64,000 bases of DNA from Bifidobacterium pseudolongum subsp. globosum. Lineage in GTDB: Bacteria > Actinomycetota > Actinomycetes > Actinomycetales > Bifidobacteriaceae. The translations under genes and the position numbers were made by a program. This document shows, in pieces, positions 34,723-43,708 of this stretch. The DNA lies in the NCBI RefSeq assembly GCF_000741295.1, contig NZ_JGZG01000009.1, positions 16,418 to 80,417 of the forward strand, read 5' to 3'. Below the pieces are notes generated by a model that saw nothing but the letters and a program-made list of their open reading frames with translations, searched no databases and was not told where the DNA came from. How positions within the stretch are numbered: position 1 is the stretch's first letter; every line of letters begins with the position of its first letter.

Positions 34723-36144
34723 ATGAGTTTGAGCGACAACAACGGCCATTTGGACCCCCGTGCGTTGAAAGCTACGTCGGTCAAAGCCACCGACCCCGCA
34801 TCGCCGGCGGACGAACCCGCTTCGCTGAAGATCACGTCCGCGAGCGCCGACCCCAAGATGTTCATGCTTCCATGGGAAAAGCCGCTCGCCACATGGCCGT
34901 CCGACCTGCTCGTCAACCTGCCGCGAGGCATCTCCCGCCACATCGTGCGCTTTGTGCGCGTGGGCGACCAGGTGTACGCGATGAAGGAGATCACGCGCAG
35001 TGTCGCCGAACGCGAATACGAGCTGCTGCGCCAGCTGCAGAAGCTCAACCTGCCCACCGTGCAGCCGATCGCCGTGGTGACCGGCCGCCACGACGACCAG
35101 GGTGAGCCGCTCGAGGCGATCCTCGTGACGAAGCACCTGCGCTTCTCGATGCCGTACCGTGCGCTGTTCGCACGCACGCTGCGGCCCGACACCGCCGAAA
35201 AGCTCATCGACGCCCTGGCCGTGCTCATGGTGCGCCTGCACCTCGCCGGTTTCTACTGGGGCGACGTCTGGCTGTCGAACGTGCTGTTCCTCAAGGACGC
35301 CGACGCGTTCTCCGCGTTCCTTGTGGATGCCGAGACCGGCGAACTGCAGATCAACCTGACCGAAGGCCAGCGCGAATACGACATCGACCTGGCGCGCACC
35401 AACATCATCGGCGAACTCATGGATCTGAGCTCGGGCCAGCTGCTGCCGCCCGACGTGGACGAGATCGAGGTGGGCAACCGGCTCGTGGACCGCTACCACT
35501 CGCTGTGGAGCGCGCTCACCGACACCGACAACCTGAACCCGAATGAGATGTGGAAGATCGAGCAGCGCGTCAACCGCCTCAACGAACTCGGCTTTGACGT
35601 GGACGAGCTCGAGATGAACACGACCGACGACGGCAAGCGCGTGCTCGTGCGCCCGCGTGTGGTGGACGCGGGCTACGCGAACCGCAAGCTGCTGCGCCTG
35701 ACCGGCCTCGACGTGCAGGAGAACCAGGCGCGCCGCCTGCTCAACGATCTGGACGCCTACCGTGCCTCCACATGGCGCGACGGCGAGGATCTGGAGATTG
35801 TGGCGACCGACTGGATGCGCGAGGTGTTCGAGCCCACGGTGCGCATGATCCCGTCGGAATACCGTGCGCAAATCGACCCCGCCCAGTTCTTCCACGAGGT
35901 CCTCGACCACCGTTGGTATATGGCGGAGAAAGCCGGCCACGACGTGCCGATGCCAGTCGCGGTGGAAAGCTATGTGCGCGACATTCTGCCCACGCAGAAG
36001 CTCGATTCCAAGGAACTCGACGAGCTCAACGCCGAAGCTGACTCCGGTGTGATCGACGAGCAGTCCACCTACGGCGACGACACCGCGCACGACGACGATT
36101 ACAATCCCGAATACGATCAGGACGCCGCCGTCTGGGCGCAGTGA
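34723..36144 (+). CDS. DUF4032 / LPS-kinase-like domain protein
   Basis: A 473-residue cytosolic protein whose first half has a kinase-like fold (YAMKEITRSVAEREYELLRQLQKL, then MVRLHLAGFYWGDVWLSNVLF, where GD..L.N mimics the catalytic loop HxD..xxN). The second half matches the DUF4032 region. The actinobacterial family is conserved but has no proven function. It could be an active small-molecule or protein kinase, or a pseudokinase. No Shine-Dalgarno is visible; TAGAGT lies 7 bases before the ATG, a pattern typical of leaderless mRNAs. Confidence 0.75.
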   Translation: MSLSDNNGHLDPRALKATSVKATDPASPADEPASLKITSASADPKMFMLPWEKPLATWPSDLLVNLPRGISRHIVRFVRVGDQVYAMKEITRSVAEREYELLRQLQKLNLPTVQPIAVVTGRHDDQGEPLEAILVTKHLRFSMPYRALFARTLRPDTAEKLIDALAVLMVRLHLAGFYWGDVWLSNVLFLKDADAFSAFLVDAETGELQINLTEGQREYDIDLARTNIIGELMDLSSGQLLPPDVDEIEVGNRLVDRYHSLWSALTDTDNLNPNEMWKIEQRVNRLNELGFDVDELEMNTTDDGKRVLVRPRVVDAGYANRKLLRLTGLDVQENQARRLLNDLDAYRASTWRDGEDLEIVATDWMREVFEPTVRMIPSEYRAQIDPAQFFHEVLDHRWYMAEKAGHDVPMPVAVESYVRDILPTQKLDSKELDELNAEADSGVIDEQSTYGDDTAHDDDYNPEYDQDAAVWAQ

Positions 36145-36162
36145 TTCCGCCCGCATATGCGA

Positions 36163-36197
36163 ATGGCCGTCCGCACTGGTGCAGTGCGGACGGCCAT
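36163..36197. terminator. Bidirectional terminator between DUF4032 gene and rlmB
   Basis: Perfect 15-bp stem (36163-36177 with 36183-36197, arm ATGGCCGTCCGCACT), 5-nt loop, flanked by A-rich and T-rich bases. It lies between convergent genes and can serve both. Confidence 0.75.
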
Positions 36198-36218
36198 TTC
36201 GTTATCTGCGCGCGTACC

Positions 36219-37211
36219 TCACTCGCTTGCCGCGGCTTCGCGGCGCGCGCGGTCCGCTGCGTACATCGCGATGCCGGCGGCGACCGACGCGTTGAGGGAC
36301 TCCACCGCGTTCGACATGGGGATGCCGGCGATGCAGTCGCACGCCTCGCGCGTGAGGCGGCTCAGGCCCTTGCCTTCCGACCCGAGCACAATGACGAGCG
36401 GGTCGGTCTCGAAGCCGGTCTCGCCGACGAGCGCGTTGCCGCCGCCATCGAGCCCAACGCTGTAGTAGCCGCGTTCCTTGAGCGCCTCGATCGCCTTCGT
36501 CAGATTGACGACGCGTGCCACCGGCATGTGTGCGGCGGCGCCCGCGGACACCTTCCACGCGGTCGCATTGACCGAGGCGGAACGGCGTTCGGGCAGGATC
36601 ACGCCATTCGCGCCGAATGCGGCGGCCGAACGGATGACCGCGCCGAGGTTCTGCGGGTCGGTGATGCCGTCGAGCGCGATGAACAGCGGGCGCGCGGCGA
36701 TGCGCGCCGCCGCCGAGTTCGCCGCCTCCATCGCCTTCGCCTTGCGTTCGGCGCGTTCGGCGAGTTCGATGAGCGACGAATACTGGAAGGGCTGAGCCTT
36801 CATGATCACGCCCTGATGGTTCGTGGAGCGCGCGATGCGGTCCATCTCCAAGCGATCCGCCTCGAGCAGGTTCAGGCCGTTCGTGCCGGCCAGACGTACG
36901 ATCTCGCGCGTGCGGTCGTCATGCTCGAGCCGCGACGCCACATACAGCGTGCTCGCCGGCACGCCGACGCGCAACGCCTCGAGCACGGCGTTGCGGCCGA
37001 TGACCAGATCGTCGGAATCCGACGTGAACTTCGCCACGCGGCGGCGGGCCGCCAGACGCGGGTCGGAACGCTGGCGCTTTTCCGCCTGCCTCTTGGCCTT
37101 GAACGCCTTGTGGTACACGCGGTCCTCGGCCTTGGGAGTGGGGCCCTTGCCCTTGAGTTTGTTACGATGCTTGCCGCCCGACCCCTTGGTCGGTCCTTTC
37201 TTGCTAACCAT
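36219..37211 (-). CDS. rlmB: 23S rRNA (guanosine-2'-O-)-methyltransferase RlmB-like (TrmH/SpoU family)
   Basis: SPOUT-class RNA 2'-O-methyltransferase (330 residues). The N-terminal basic segment (KKGPTKGSGGKHRNKLKGKG) is followed by a substrate-binding domain (VIGRNAVLEALRVG) and a knotted catalytic domain with FIALDGITDPQNLGAVIRSAAAFGANGVI, VLGSEGKGLSRL and IPMSNAVESLNASVAAGIAMY. The start at 37211 gives the standard N-terminus. RlmB modifies G2251 of 23S rRNA in E. coli; the exact target here is inferred. Confidence 0.88.
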   Translation of the reverse strand: MVSKKGPTKGSGGKHRNKLKGKGPTPKAEDRVYHKAFKAKRQAEKRQRSDPRLAARRRVAKFTSDSDDLVIGRNAVLEALRVGVPASTLYVASRLEHDDRTREIVRLAGTNGLNLLEADRLEMDRIARSTNHQGVIMKAQPFQYSSLIELAERAERKAKAMEAANSAAARIAARPLFIALDGITDPQNLGAVIRSAAAFGANGVILPERRSASVNATAWKVSAGAAAHMPVARVVNLTKAIEALKERGYYSVGLDGGGNALVGETGFETDPLVIVLGSEGKGLSRLTREACDCIAGIPMSNAVESLNASVAAGIAMYAADRARREAAASE

Positions 37212-37464
37212 GCGTCCAATTCTTTCAGCACCCCGCGCCAAAAACGCCGCCATCCACGCACGCAATGGCGCAGATTGTGCATATAGAGTATAGGATGCGG
37301 CCGTGTCCGCTTGTAGACAAACGGCTATGGAATAATGGCAACCGAATGCGGCACCGCGGTTGCGGGGCCGTGCCAATAACCGCGCAGTCCTGTAGCGGCC
37401 ACCGGCTTGTGTTGCGCCGACGACTCGACTGACTACTCCGCGGCTGACCGAGGAGAATACCATT

Positions 37465-40452
37465 ATGGATGATCGCATCATAGATCCATCCGCTCTTTCG
37501 CGCGAACCCCACGTGGAACCAGAGGATGCCAAGGAAACCCAGGAGGTGAAGGCGCAGCAGGCTCTGCTGAACGACGTCGATCCGTCGCTCACCGACGCCG
37601 ACCAGGTGGCGCAGGCGCTCAATGTAGACCCGCGCACCGGCCTGAGCTCCGAAGAAGCCAAGCGCCGACTCGACAAGTTCGGCCCCAATGAGCTGGCCAG
37701 CGCACCGCCGGTCCCCAAGTGGAAGAAGTTCCTGCAGCAGTTCCAGGACCCGCTCGTCTACCTGCTGCTCGCCGCCACCGCCATCTCGCTTGTGGCATGG
37801 ATTATTGAGAAGGTGAACGCGGCGCCGGGAGCCGAAGGCGAGGCGCTGCCGTTCGACTCCATCGTGATCGTGCTGATCCTGATCGTCAACGCCATTCTGG
37901 GCTACATGCAGGAAGCGAAGGCGGAAGAGGCCGTCAACGCGCTTTCCGAGATGACGGCCCCGACGTCCAACGTGCTGCGCAACGGCCGTGTGGAACGCAT
38001 CAACACGACCGACATCGTGCCCGGTGACATTCTGGTGCTCGGTGAAGGCGACACCGTGCCGGCCGACGGCCGACTGCTCGCCGCCGCGAGCCTGCGCATC
38101 GCCGAGGCGTCGCTCACCGGCGAATCGGTGCCGGTGGGCAAGAAGCCCGCCACGCTCGACAGCGCGAAGGCGCTCGGCGACCGCGCGAACATGGTGTTCA
38201 ACGGCACGTCCGTGACGCAGGGCACCGGCCGCGCCATCGTGACCGGCACCGGCATGAACACGCAGGTGGGCAAGATCGCCGACCTGCTCCAGTCCACCGA
38301 AGACGAGGCCACGCCGCTGCAGAAGGAGATGAACCACGTCTCCAAGATCCTCGGCATCGCCGTGTGCATCATCGCCGTGGTCGTGCTGCTCGCGCTCGCG
38401 GTCCTCGAAGGCTTCCACAGCGTGCACGACGTGATCGATTCGCTGCTGCTCGCCGTGTCGCTCGCCGTCGCGGCCGTGCCTGAAGGCCTCGCCGCGATCC
38501 TGACCGTGGTGCTCGCGCTCGGCGTGCAGCGCATGGCCGCGCACCACGCGATCGTCAAGAAGCTGCACTCGGTGGAGACGCTGGGTTCCGCTTCGGTGAT
38601 CTGCTCCGACAAGACCGGTACGCTCACGCGCAACGAGATGACCGTCGAGCGCGTGGTCGTGCCGTCGGGTGAAGTCGAACTGACCGGCACCGGCTATGCG
38701 CCGGAAGGCGACATGGTCTCCATCGACGGCTCCGCGGTCCCCGAGAACGTGGCGAACGAAGTCCTCGCCACGCTTGGAGCGGGCACGCTCGCGAACGACG
38801 GCGAACTGCGCGAGGGCGAGAAGCCCGGCACCTGGGAGATCGTGGGCGATCCGACCGAGGTCTCGCTCGTCGTGGCCGCCCGCAAGACGCACGCGGACAA
38901 GAAGTTCGCGCACTTCGACCGCGTGGCCGAAATCCCGTTCACGTCCGAACGCAAGCGCATGTCCGTCATCGCGCGCAACGCGACCGACGCCGGCAAGCTC
39001 ACCGTGTTCGCGAAGGGCGCGCCGGACGTGCTGCTGAGCTACTGCGATCGCATCTACGTGAACGGCGCGATCCGCAAGCTCACCGAAGGCGACCGCCAGG
39101 ACATCCTCGACACCGTCGAGCGCCTCTCGCGCGAGGCATACCGTACGCTCGGCGAGGCGTTCCGCCCGCTCGAGACCGATTCGCTCGCGCAGATCCCGGG
39201 CATCCGCACGAACTCCGCCGGTGAGATCTCCGACATCTCCGAGCAGGCCGAGGCGATTGAAGCCCATCTGGTCTGGTGCGGCATGGTCGGCATCATCGAC
39301 CCGCCGCGCACCGAAGTGCGCGATGCGGTCGCCGAAGCGCACCGCGCGGGCATCCGCACGGTCATGATCACCGGCGACCACCCGCTCACCGCCGCCCGCA
39401 TCGCCTCCGACCTCGGCATCATCGCCAAGGACGGCAAGGCGCTCACCGGCGACGAGCTCGACGCGATGGACGAGGCACAGCTCGACAAGGCGACCTCCGA
39501 AGTCTCCGTGTACGCGCGTGTGGCTCCTGAGCACAAGCTCAAGATCGTCGAATCGCTGCAGCGCCAAGGCAACATCGCGGCCATGACCGGCGACGGCGTC
39601 AACGACGCCCCGGCCGTCAAGTCCGCAGACATCGGCGTGGCGATGGGCATCACCGGCACCGAGGTGACGAAGCAGTCGGCGAAGATGATCCTGGCCGACG
39701 ACAACTTCTCCACCATCGTGGCCGCCGTGCGCGAAGGCCGCGGCATCTTCGACAACATCCGCAAGTTCCTGCGCTACCTGCTCAGCTCCAACGTGGGCGA
39801 GGTCTTCACCGTGTTCTTCGGCGTTGTGTTCGCCGGCTGGCTCGGCATCAAGAACCCGGAGTCCGTGGGTGTGACCGTGCCGCTGCTCGCCACGCAGCTG
39901 CTGTGGATCAACCTGCTCACCGACGCCGCCCCGGCGCTCGCGATGGGCGTCGACCCGATGACCGAAGACGTGATGAACCGCAAGCCGCGCAAGCTCACCG
40001 ACCGCGTGATCGACGGCGCGATGTGGGGAGACATCATCTACATCGGCATCATCATGGCGATTGTGACACTCATCGGCATGGACATGCACCTTACCGGCGG
40101 CCTGTTCACCGACCGCTCCGTGGATGCGATGGGCCACGACGCGCAGATGGTGGAGGCCCGCACGATGGGCTTCACAATCCTCGTGTTCGCCCAGCTGTTC
40201 AATGCGATCGCCTCGCGCAGCCACCTGCAGAGCGCCTTCGTGGGCCTGTTCTCGAACAAGTGGCTGTGGGGTGCGATCGGCCTGTCGATCGTGCTGCAGC
40301 TGCTCGTGATCTACGTGCCGTTCCTCAACACCGCGTTCGGCACCACGCCGCTGCCGCCGATGGCATGGCTCGAGTGCATCGGCCTGGCGTTCTTCGTGCT
40401 CGTCGCCTCGGAGATCCGCAAGATCTTCCTGCGCATGCGTGCAAAGAAGTGA
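37465..40452 (+). CDS. Cation-translocating P-type ATPase (Ca2+-type, PacL-like)
   Basis: A 995-residue P2-type ATPase. TGES lies near residue 217, the phosphorylated Asp in ICSDKTGTLTRNEM near 381, and TGDGVNDAPAVKSADIG near 707. About ten membrane segments include the cation-site helix AAVPEGLAAILTVVLALG. The long, acidic N-terminal tail and the cation-ATPase N- and C-terminal domains fit Ca2+ pumps; Mn2+ or Na+/K+ specificity cannot be excluded. GAGGAG precedes the ATG. It is divergent from rlmB. Confidence 0.9.
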   Translation: MDDRIIDPSALSREPHVEPEDAKETQEVKAQQALLNDVDPSLTDADQVAQALNVDPRTGLSSEEAKRRLDKFGPNELASAPPVPKWKKFLQQFQDPLVYLLLAATAISLVAWIIEKVNAAPGAEGEALPFDSIVIVLILIVNAILGYMQEAKAEEAVNALSEMTAPTSNVLRNGRVERINTTDIVPGDILVLGEGDTVPADGRLLAAASLRIAEASLTGESVPVGKKPATLDSAKALGDRANMVFNGTSVTQGTGRAIVTGTGMNTQVGKIADLLQSTEDEATPLQKEMNHVSKILGIAVCIIAVVVLLALAVLEGFHSVHDVIDSLLLAVSLAVAAVPEGLAAILTVVLALGVQRMAAHHAIVKKLHSVETLGSASVICSDKTGTLTRNEMTVERVVVPSGEVELTGTGYAPEGDMVSIDGSAVPENVANEVLATLGAGTLANDGELREGEKPGTWEIVGDPTEVSLVVAARKTHADKKFAHFDRVAEIPFTSERKRMSVIARNATDAGKLTVFAKGAPDVLLSYCDRIYVNGAIRKLTEGDRQDILDTVERLSREAYRTLGEAFRPLETDSLAQIPGIRTNSAGEISDISEQAEAIEAHLVWCGMVGIIDPPRTEVRDAVAEAHRAGIRTVMITGDHPLTAARIASDLGIIAKDGKALTGDELDAMDEAQLDKATSEVSVYARVAPEHKLKIVESLQRQGNIAAMTGDGVNDAPAVKSADIGVAMGITGTEVTKQSAKMILADDNFSTIVAAVREGRGIFDNIRKFLRYLLSSNVGEVFTVFFGVVFAGWLGIKNPESVGVTVPLLATQLLWINLLTDAAPALAMGVDPMTEDVMNRKPRKLTDRVIDGAMWGDIIYIGIIMAIVTLIGMDMHLTGGLFTDRSVDAMGHDAQMVEARTMGFTILVFAQLFNAIASRSHLQSAFVGLFSNKWLWGAIGLSIVLQLLVIYVPFLNTAFGTTPLPPMAWLECIGLAFFVLVASEIRKIFLRMRAKK

Positions 40453-40469
40453 TTCGGCCCTACTGAATG

Positions 40470-40510
40470 ACAATGGGGGTTCGGTTCTGCGTGAACCGGA
40501 CCCCCATTGT
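40470..40510 (+). terminator. Terminator after the P-type ATPase
   Basis: An 18-bp stem (40470-40487 with 40493-40510) containing one G-T pair, loop TGCGT. It lies 17 bp after the ATPase stop. Confidence 0.7.
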
Positions 40511-40561
40511 GCTGTGCCAGCGAGAGTGCCGCCGCTATCTTTGGGGGAGATTCGCCGTTAC

Positions 40562-40651
40562 GGTCACCGTTTTCGCTGTTTTCGTCACTTTTTGGCCTGA
40601 TTTATGACGAAAACAGCGAAAACGGCGACATAAACGGCGAAAACAGTGACC
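40562..40651. repeat. Inverted repeat with alternative pairing partner
   Basis: A perfect 21-bp inverted repeat (40567-40587 and 40605-40625, core GTTTTCGCTGTTTTCG) with a 17-nt spacer. A third copy, GGCGAAAACAGTGACC at 40636-40651, matches the complement of 40562-40577 at 14 of 16 positions. The left arm can thus pair with either right copy. It lies between convergent genes, after the ATPase terminator and before the esterase stop. Confidence 0.65.
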
Positions 40652-40667
40652 TGCACGCCACTGCCGC

Positions 40668-41438
40668 CTATATCATGCCGGAGGCGATGTTGTGGTCGAG
40701 GAGCCACTGGCGCAGGTCGGCGAATTCCTCGAGGCTGACCGAATGGTCGAGGCCGCGGTAGGCGTGCGCGGTGAGCCATGTGTGCTCTTCGAGCCATGCC
40801 AGCGTCTCGTTCACCAGGAACTTCGGGATCACCGTGTCGTTCGTGCCATAGCCATAGAAGACGGGGATGTCGAGCGAGGCGAGGCGTTCGTCGGCCGGAT
40901 GCGTGCCCGGCACCATGCCCGGCGCCACAAAACCGGAAAGGCAGATTGATGCGCGGTAGCGTTCCGGGTGCACGCGCAGCAGTTGAGTGGCCAACAATCC
41001 GCCCTGAGAGAAGCCGATTGGCACCACGTCGCGCTCCGCCGGCACATTGTCGGCGACCCATGTGTCGATCGCCTGCGCGGCCGCATAGGCGTCGTAATCC
41101 AGATCCTCACCGCTCGGCACGGCGTCGTGCAGCCACGAATACGCGCCAGGCTGCGCGAAGAACCCGCCGTTGGACGGCTCCTGCAGCGTGATCGGCGCAC
41201 GCAGCGACACGAAGTCGTTGTAGGGCGCCACATATTGCATCATGCCGGCCAGGTCGTCTTCGTTCGACCCCCAGCCGTGCAGGCACACGAACAACGGCCG
41301 GTTCGGCTGTGCCGCGCCGTCCCCGCGTGACACACGCGTCTGCGTGACTTCGAGCGGCTCCCCGAACCTGCCCGGCACCACGGGCGAAGGGCGGCCGACG
41401 AGCGGCTCCGGTTGCATTGCCTGCGCATCAGTAGTCAT
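40668..41438 (-). CDS. Phospholipase/carboxylesterase family alpha/beta hydrolase
   Basis: A 256-residue serine esterase. The nucleophile is in [13 protein letters not shown] near residue 143, with the Asp in [10 protein letters not shown] and His in [12 protein letters not shown] completing the triad. [14 protein letters not shown] carries the oxyanion-hole region. There is no signal peptide, so it is cytosolic. The ATG at 41438 ([10 protein letters not shown]) follows GGTGGAGG; an ATG at 41468 is possible but has no ribosome binding site. The natural substrate is unknown. Confidence 0.82.
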   Translation of the reverse strand: MTTDAQAMQPEPLVGRPSPVVPGRFGEPLEVTQTRVSRGDGAAQPNRPLFVCLHGWGSNEDDLAGMMQYVAPYNDFVSLRAPITLQEPSNGGFFAQPGAYSWLHDAVPSGEDLDYDAYAAAQAIDTWVADNVPAERDVVPIGFSQGGLLATQLLRVHPERYRASICLSGFVAPGMVPGTHPADERLASLDIPVFYGYGTNDTVIPKFLVNETLAWLEEHTWLTAHAYRGLDHSVSLEEFADLRQWLLDHNIASGMI

Positions 41439-41557
41439 GCCTCCACCATACACGCGCGCGGGGCTCATGCACGCGTGTGCCGCCCTGTGGCTACACTGGA
41501 ACCGAACTGTTGTCGTTGCCGGGCCGCTCGGGCGCCGGCGCTAGGAGATGCTTGCCG

Positions 41558-42139
41558 ATGCTGCTGTCCGACCGCGATATTCTGGCCGCTCAGGCCGAGG
41601 GCCATATTTCGCTCGAACCGTGGACGCCCGAGATGGTCCAGCCGGCCTCCATCGACGTGCGCCTCGACCGCTTCTTCCGGCTCTTCAACAACCACGCATA
41701 CACCTATGTTGACCCGGCGGAAAATCAGGGCGAGTTGACCGAGCAGTTCGAGGTGGGCCCTGACGAGCCATGGATCCTGCACCCGGGCGAATTCGCGCTC
41801 GGCTCCACATGGGAGTACGTCAAGCTCGACGCGACACTCGCCGCCCGCTTGGAGGGCAAGAGCTCGCTCGGCCGGCTCGGCATCCTCACGCATTCGACCG
41901 CCGGGTTCATCGACCCGGGCTTCGAAGGGCACATCACGCTCGAGCTGTCGAATGTCTCCACGCTGCCGGTCAAGCTCTGGCCGGGCATGAAGATCGGGCA
42001 GATGTGCTTCTTCCAGCTGAGCTCGCCAGCCGAGCACCCATACGGGTCCGCCGGCACCGGATCGCACTACCAGGGCCAGCGTGGCCCGACGCCGTCGCGG
42101 TCGTACGAACGTTTCTACCGCGCGCACATTGACGACTGA
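41558..42139 (+). CDS. dcd: dCTP deaminase
   Basis: A 193-residue protein, exactly the usual Dcd length. It shows [34 protein letters not shown], and the catalytic block [25 protein letters not shown]. It makes dUTP from dCTP for thymidylate synthesis. Some actinobacterial homologues also hydrolyse dUTP to dUMP; this cannot be decided by eye. The ATG at 41558 follows TAGGAGATG. Confidence 0.93.
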   Translation: MLLSDRDILAAQAEGHISLEPWTPEMVQPASIDVRLDRFFRLFNNHAYTYVDPAENQGELTEQFEVGPDEPWILHPGEFALGSTWEYVKLDATLAARLEGKSSLGRLGILTHSTAGFIDPGFEGHITLELSNVSTLPVKLWPGMKIGQMCFFQLSSPAEHPYGSAGTGSHYQGQRGPTPSRSYERFYRAHIDD

Positions 42140-42174
42140 CACGCCAGGGTCATCGACGAAGGGGGAGGGGAAAG

Positions 42175-43596
42175 ATGAGCCAGATCGATGAATCGGACCT
42201 GCAGTTTCCGGATGCCGGGAGCGGCGATGGGCATGACGACCCGCAGACCGAGCTGACGTCATTCGACAGCTCGACGCTGATGTTCCCATCGGTCGGCGGT
42301 GACGACGAGCCGCAGCACACGCAGCCTGCGCAGCCGCCCCAGCCGCCGGCGACACAACGCCGAAAGCCGAAATCGGCGGCATCCAGCAAGCCAGCGGCGC
42401 AATCCCAGCCGGCCGCACAGCCCGCGTCCGGCGACGGATTCGACCTGCCGGTGTGGGGCGCTGGCGCCACCGCACACGACGACGATGAGCCGACCCAGCT
42501 GTTCACGCCGGCCGACGCCGCGCAGACCAAGACGACGGCGATGCCAGCGATCGACAGCACCGGTGTGGAGCGCACACAGCTCATCGCGCAGAACGGCCCC
42601 ACGCGCACCGTGGTCAACGATGTGAACGAAACCCATACCGCCGTGCCCGAACCCGACGCCCCCGCGTCGTTCGTGCCGATGGACGGCGGCGACAGCGGCG
42701 ACGGTGAACCGCCCGAGCACGCCGCACCGAGCGGCGGTGACGGCAAGCGCAAGAAGATCATCATCGGTTCCGTCTCGGCGGTCGTGGCGCTCGCGCTCGT
42801 CGCCGGCGGTGCGGCGCTGTGGCAGCGCAACCGCTCCGCGCAGGAGGCGAACGCGCAGAATGCCGCATTCGAACGCTGCGAGCGCGCGCACACCGCCTTG
42901 AAGGCCGCGTACACGGAACTCGACAAGCAGGTGACGCAATCCAAGCCGCTCACGCAGACGGAGGAGTCCGCGGTGGCCGACGCCGCCACACTGCAGGCGT
43001 TCCAGAAGTCGAACAAGACCGCCACCGACCTGCAGCAGAAGCAGGGCGAGACCTTGGTTGAGTGCAAGACATCGGATTCACGCGAACAGCTCGATCGGAA
43101 CGCGCAGACCATGGATGAGAAGCTCGACGGGGTGGAGAGCGCGACGAAACAGCTCAAGGCCGACGCCGACGCGCTGACCGTCTCGCGCGACGCGAAGAGC
43201 ACGAAGAGCCTCAAGGACGACCTGGCCAAGGCAATCGCTGACGCGCAGGCCACCTATGACGCATCCGTGAACGCCGTCGCAGACGAGCAGACGCGCACGG
43301 CGCTGCAGCAGGCGATCGGTGAAGCGCAGACGCTTGCCGACAAGCCGTCGCTCGACAAGGCCGCGGTCGATGCGGCCAAGGAGAAGCTGACCAACGCGGT
43401 GAACGCGGTGGTCGAGTCCGAAAACGCGCTCGCCGAAGCGAACGCCGCCGCCGCGCAGGAGGCTTTGCGTCAGCAGCAGCTGCAACAGGAGCAGGCGCAG
43501 CAGGAAGCGTTACAACAGCAACAGCAGCAGACGGCGTCTCCGGAACAGCAGCAGCCGGTGCCCACAAATCCGTCGGACTCTCCACAACAGCAATAG
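42175..43596 (+). CDS. Membrane-anchored coiled-coil protein with FIVAR-like repeats
   Basis: A 473-residue protein I cannot assign to a named family. Residues 1-195 are acidic, Pro/Gln/Ala-rich and probably disordered in the cytosol. One membrane helix follows (IIIGSVSAVVALALVAGGAALW, about 198-219). The extracellular part is helical: a coiled coil, then a segment resembling FIVAR surface repeats (AIADAQATYDASVNAVADEQ, then TLADKPSLDKAAVDAAKEKLTNAVNAVV). The C-terminal 50 residues are very Gln-rich. GGGGGAGGGGAA precedes the ATG. It may be a wall-associated surface protein. Confidence 0.65.
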   Translation: MSQIDESDLQFPDAGSGDGHDDPQTELTSFDSSTLMFPSVGGDDEPQHTQPAQPPQPPATQRRKPKSAASSKPAAQSQPAAQPASGDGFDLPVWGAGATAHDDDEPTQLFTPADAAQTKTTAMPAIDSTGVERTQLIAQNGPTRTVVNDVNETHTAVPEPDAPASFVPMDGGDSGDGEPPEHAAPSGGDGKRKKIIIGSVSAVVALALVAGGAALWQRNRSAQEANAQNAAFERCERAHTALKAAYTELDKQVTQSKPLTQTEESAVADAATLQAFQKSNKTATDLQQKQGETLVECKTSDSREQLDRNAQTMDEKLDGVESATKQLKADADALTVSRDAKSTKSLKDDLAKAIADAQATYDASVNAVADEQTRTALQQAIGEAQTLADKPSLDKAAVDAAKEKLTNAVNAVVESENALAEANAAAAQEALRQQQLQQEQAQQEALQQQQQQTASPEQQQPVPTNPSDSPQQQ

Positions 43597-43667
43597 TAAG
43601 GTTGGGTGTGCGCCTTTCGGCTGGTCCTCATATCAACACGCAGTAAAGCCGCGGTGAGTGATTAGAG

Positions 43668-43702
43668 GTGTGGGTGCGGCTTCTTCCAGGCCGCACCCAC
43701 AC
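43668..43702. terminator. Bidirectional terminator between convergent genes
   Basis: Perfect 13-bp stem GTGTGGGTGCGGC (43668-43680) and GCCGCACCCACAC (43690-43702) with a 9-nt loop, between the FIVAR-like gene and the antiporter stop. Confidence 0.7.
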
Positions 43703-43708
43703 GCATAT

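Noticed and set aside
37225..40473. A 1082-codon open frame on the minus strand opposite the P-type ATPase
   Set aside because: It is rich in His, Arg, Asp and Val without domains and is the antisense shadow of a GC-rich gene with strong third-position bias. The plus-strand ATPase has all family motifs.
40562..40651. Possible CRISPR array
   Set aside because: Only three related units, in inverted orientation, with unequal short spacers and no cas genes in the window. It fits a hairpin element better.
43440..43590. CAG/CAA-rich repeat as a microsatellite
   Set aside because: It is the Gln-rich C-terminus of the FIVAR-like protein and mixes CAG and CAA codons irregularly, so it is coding low complexity rather than a simple tandem repeat.
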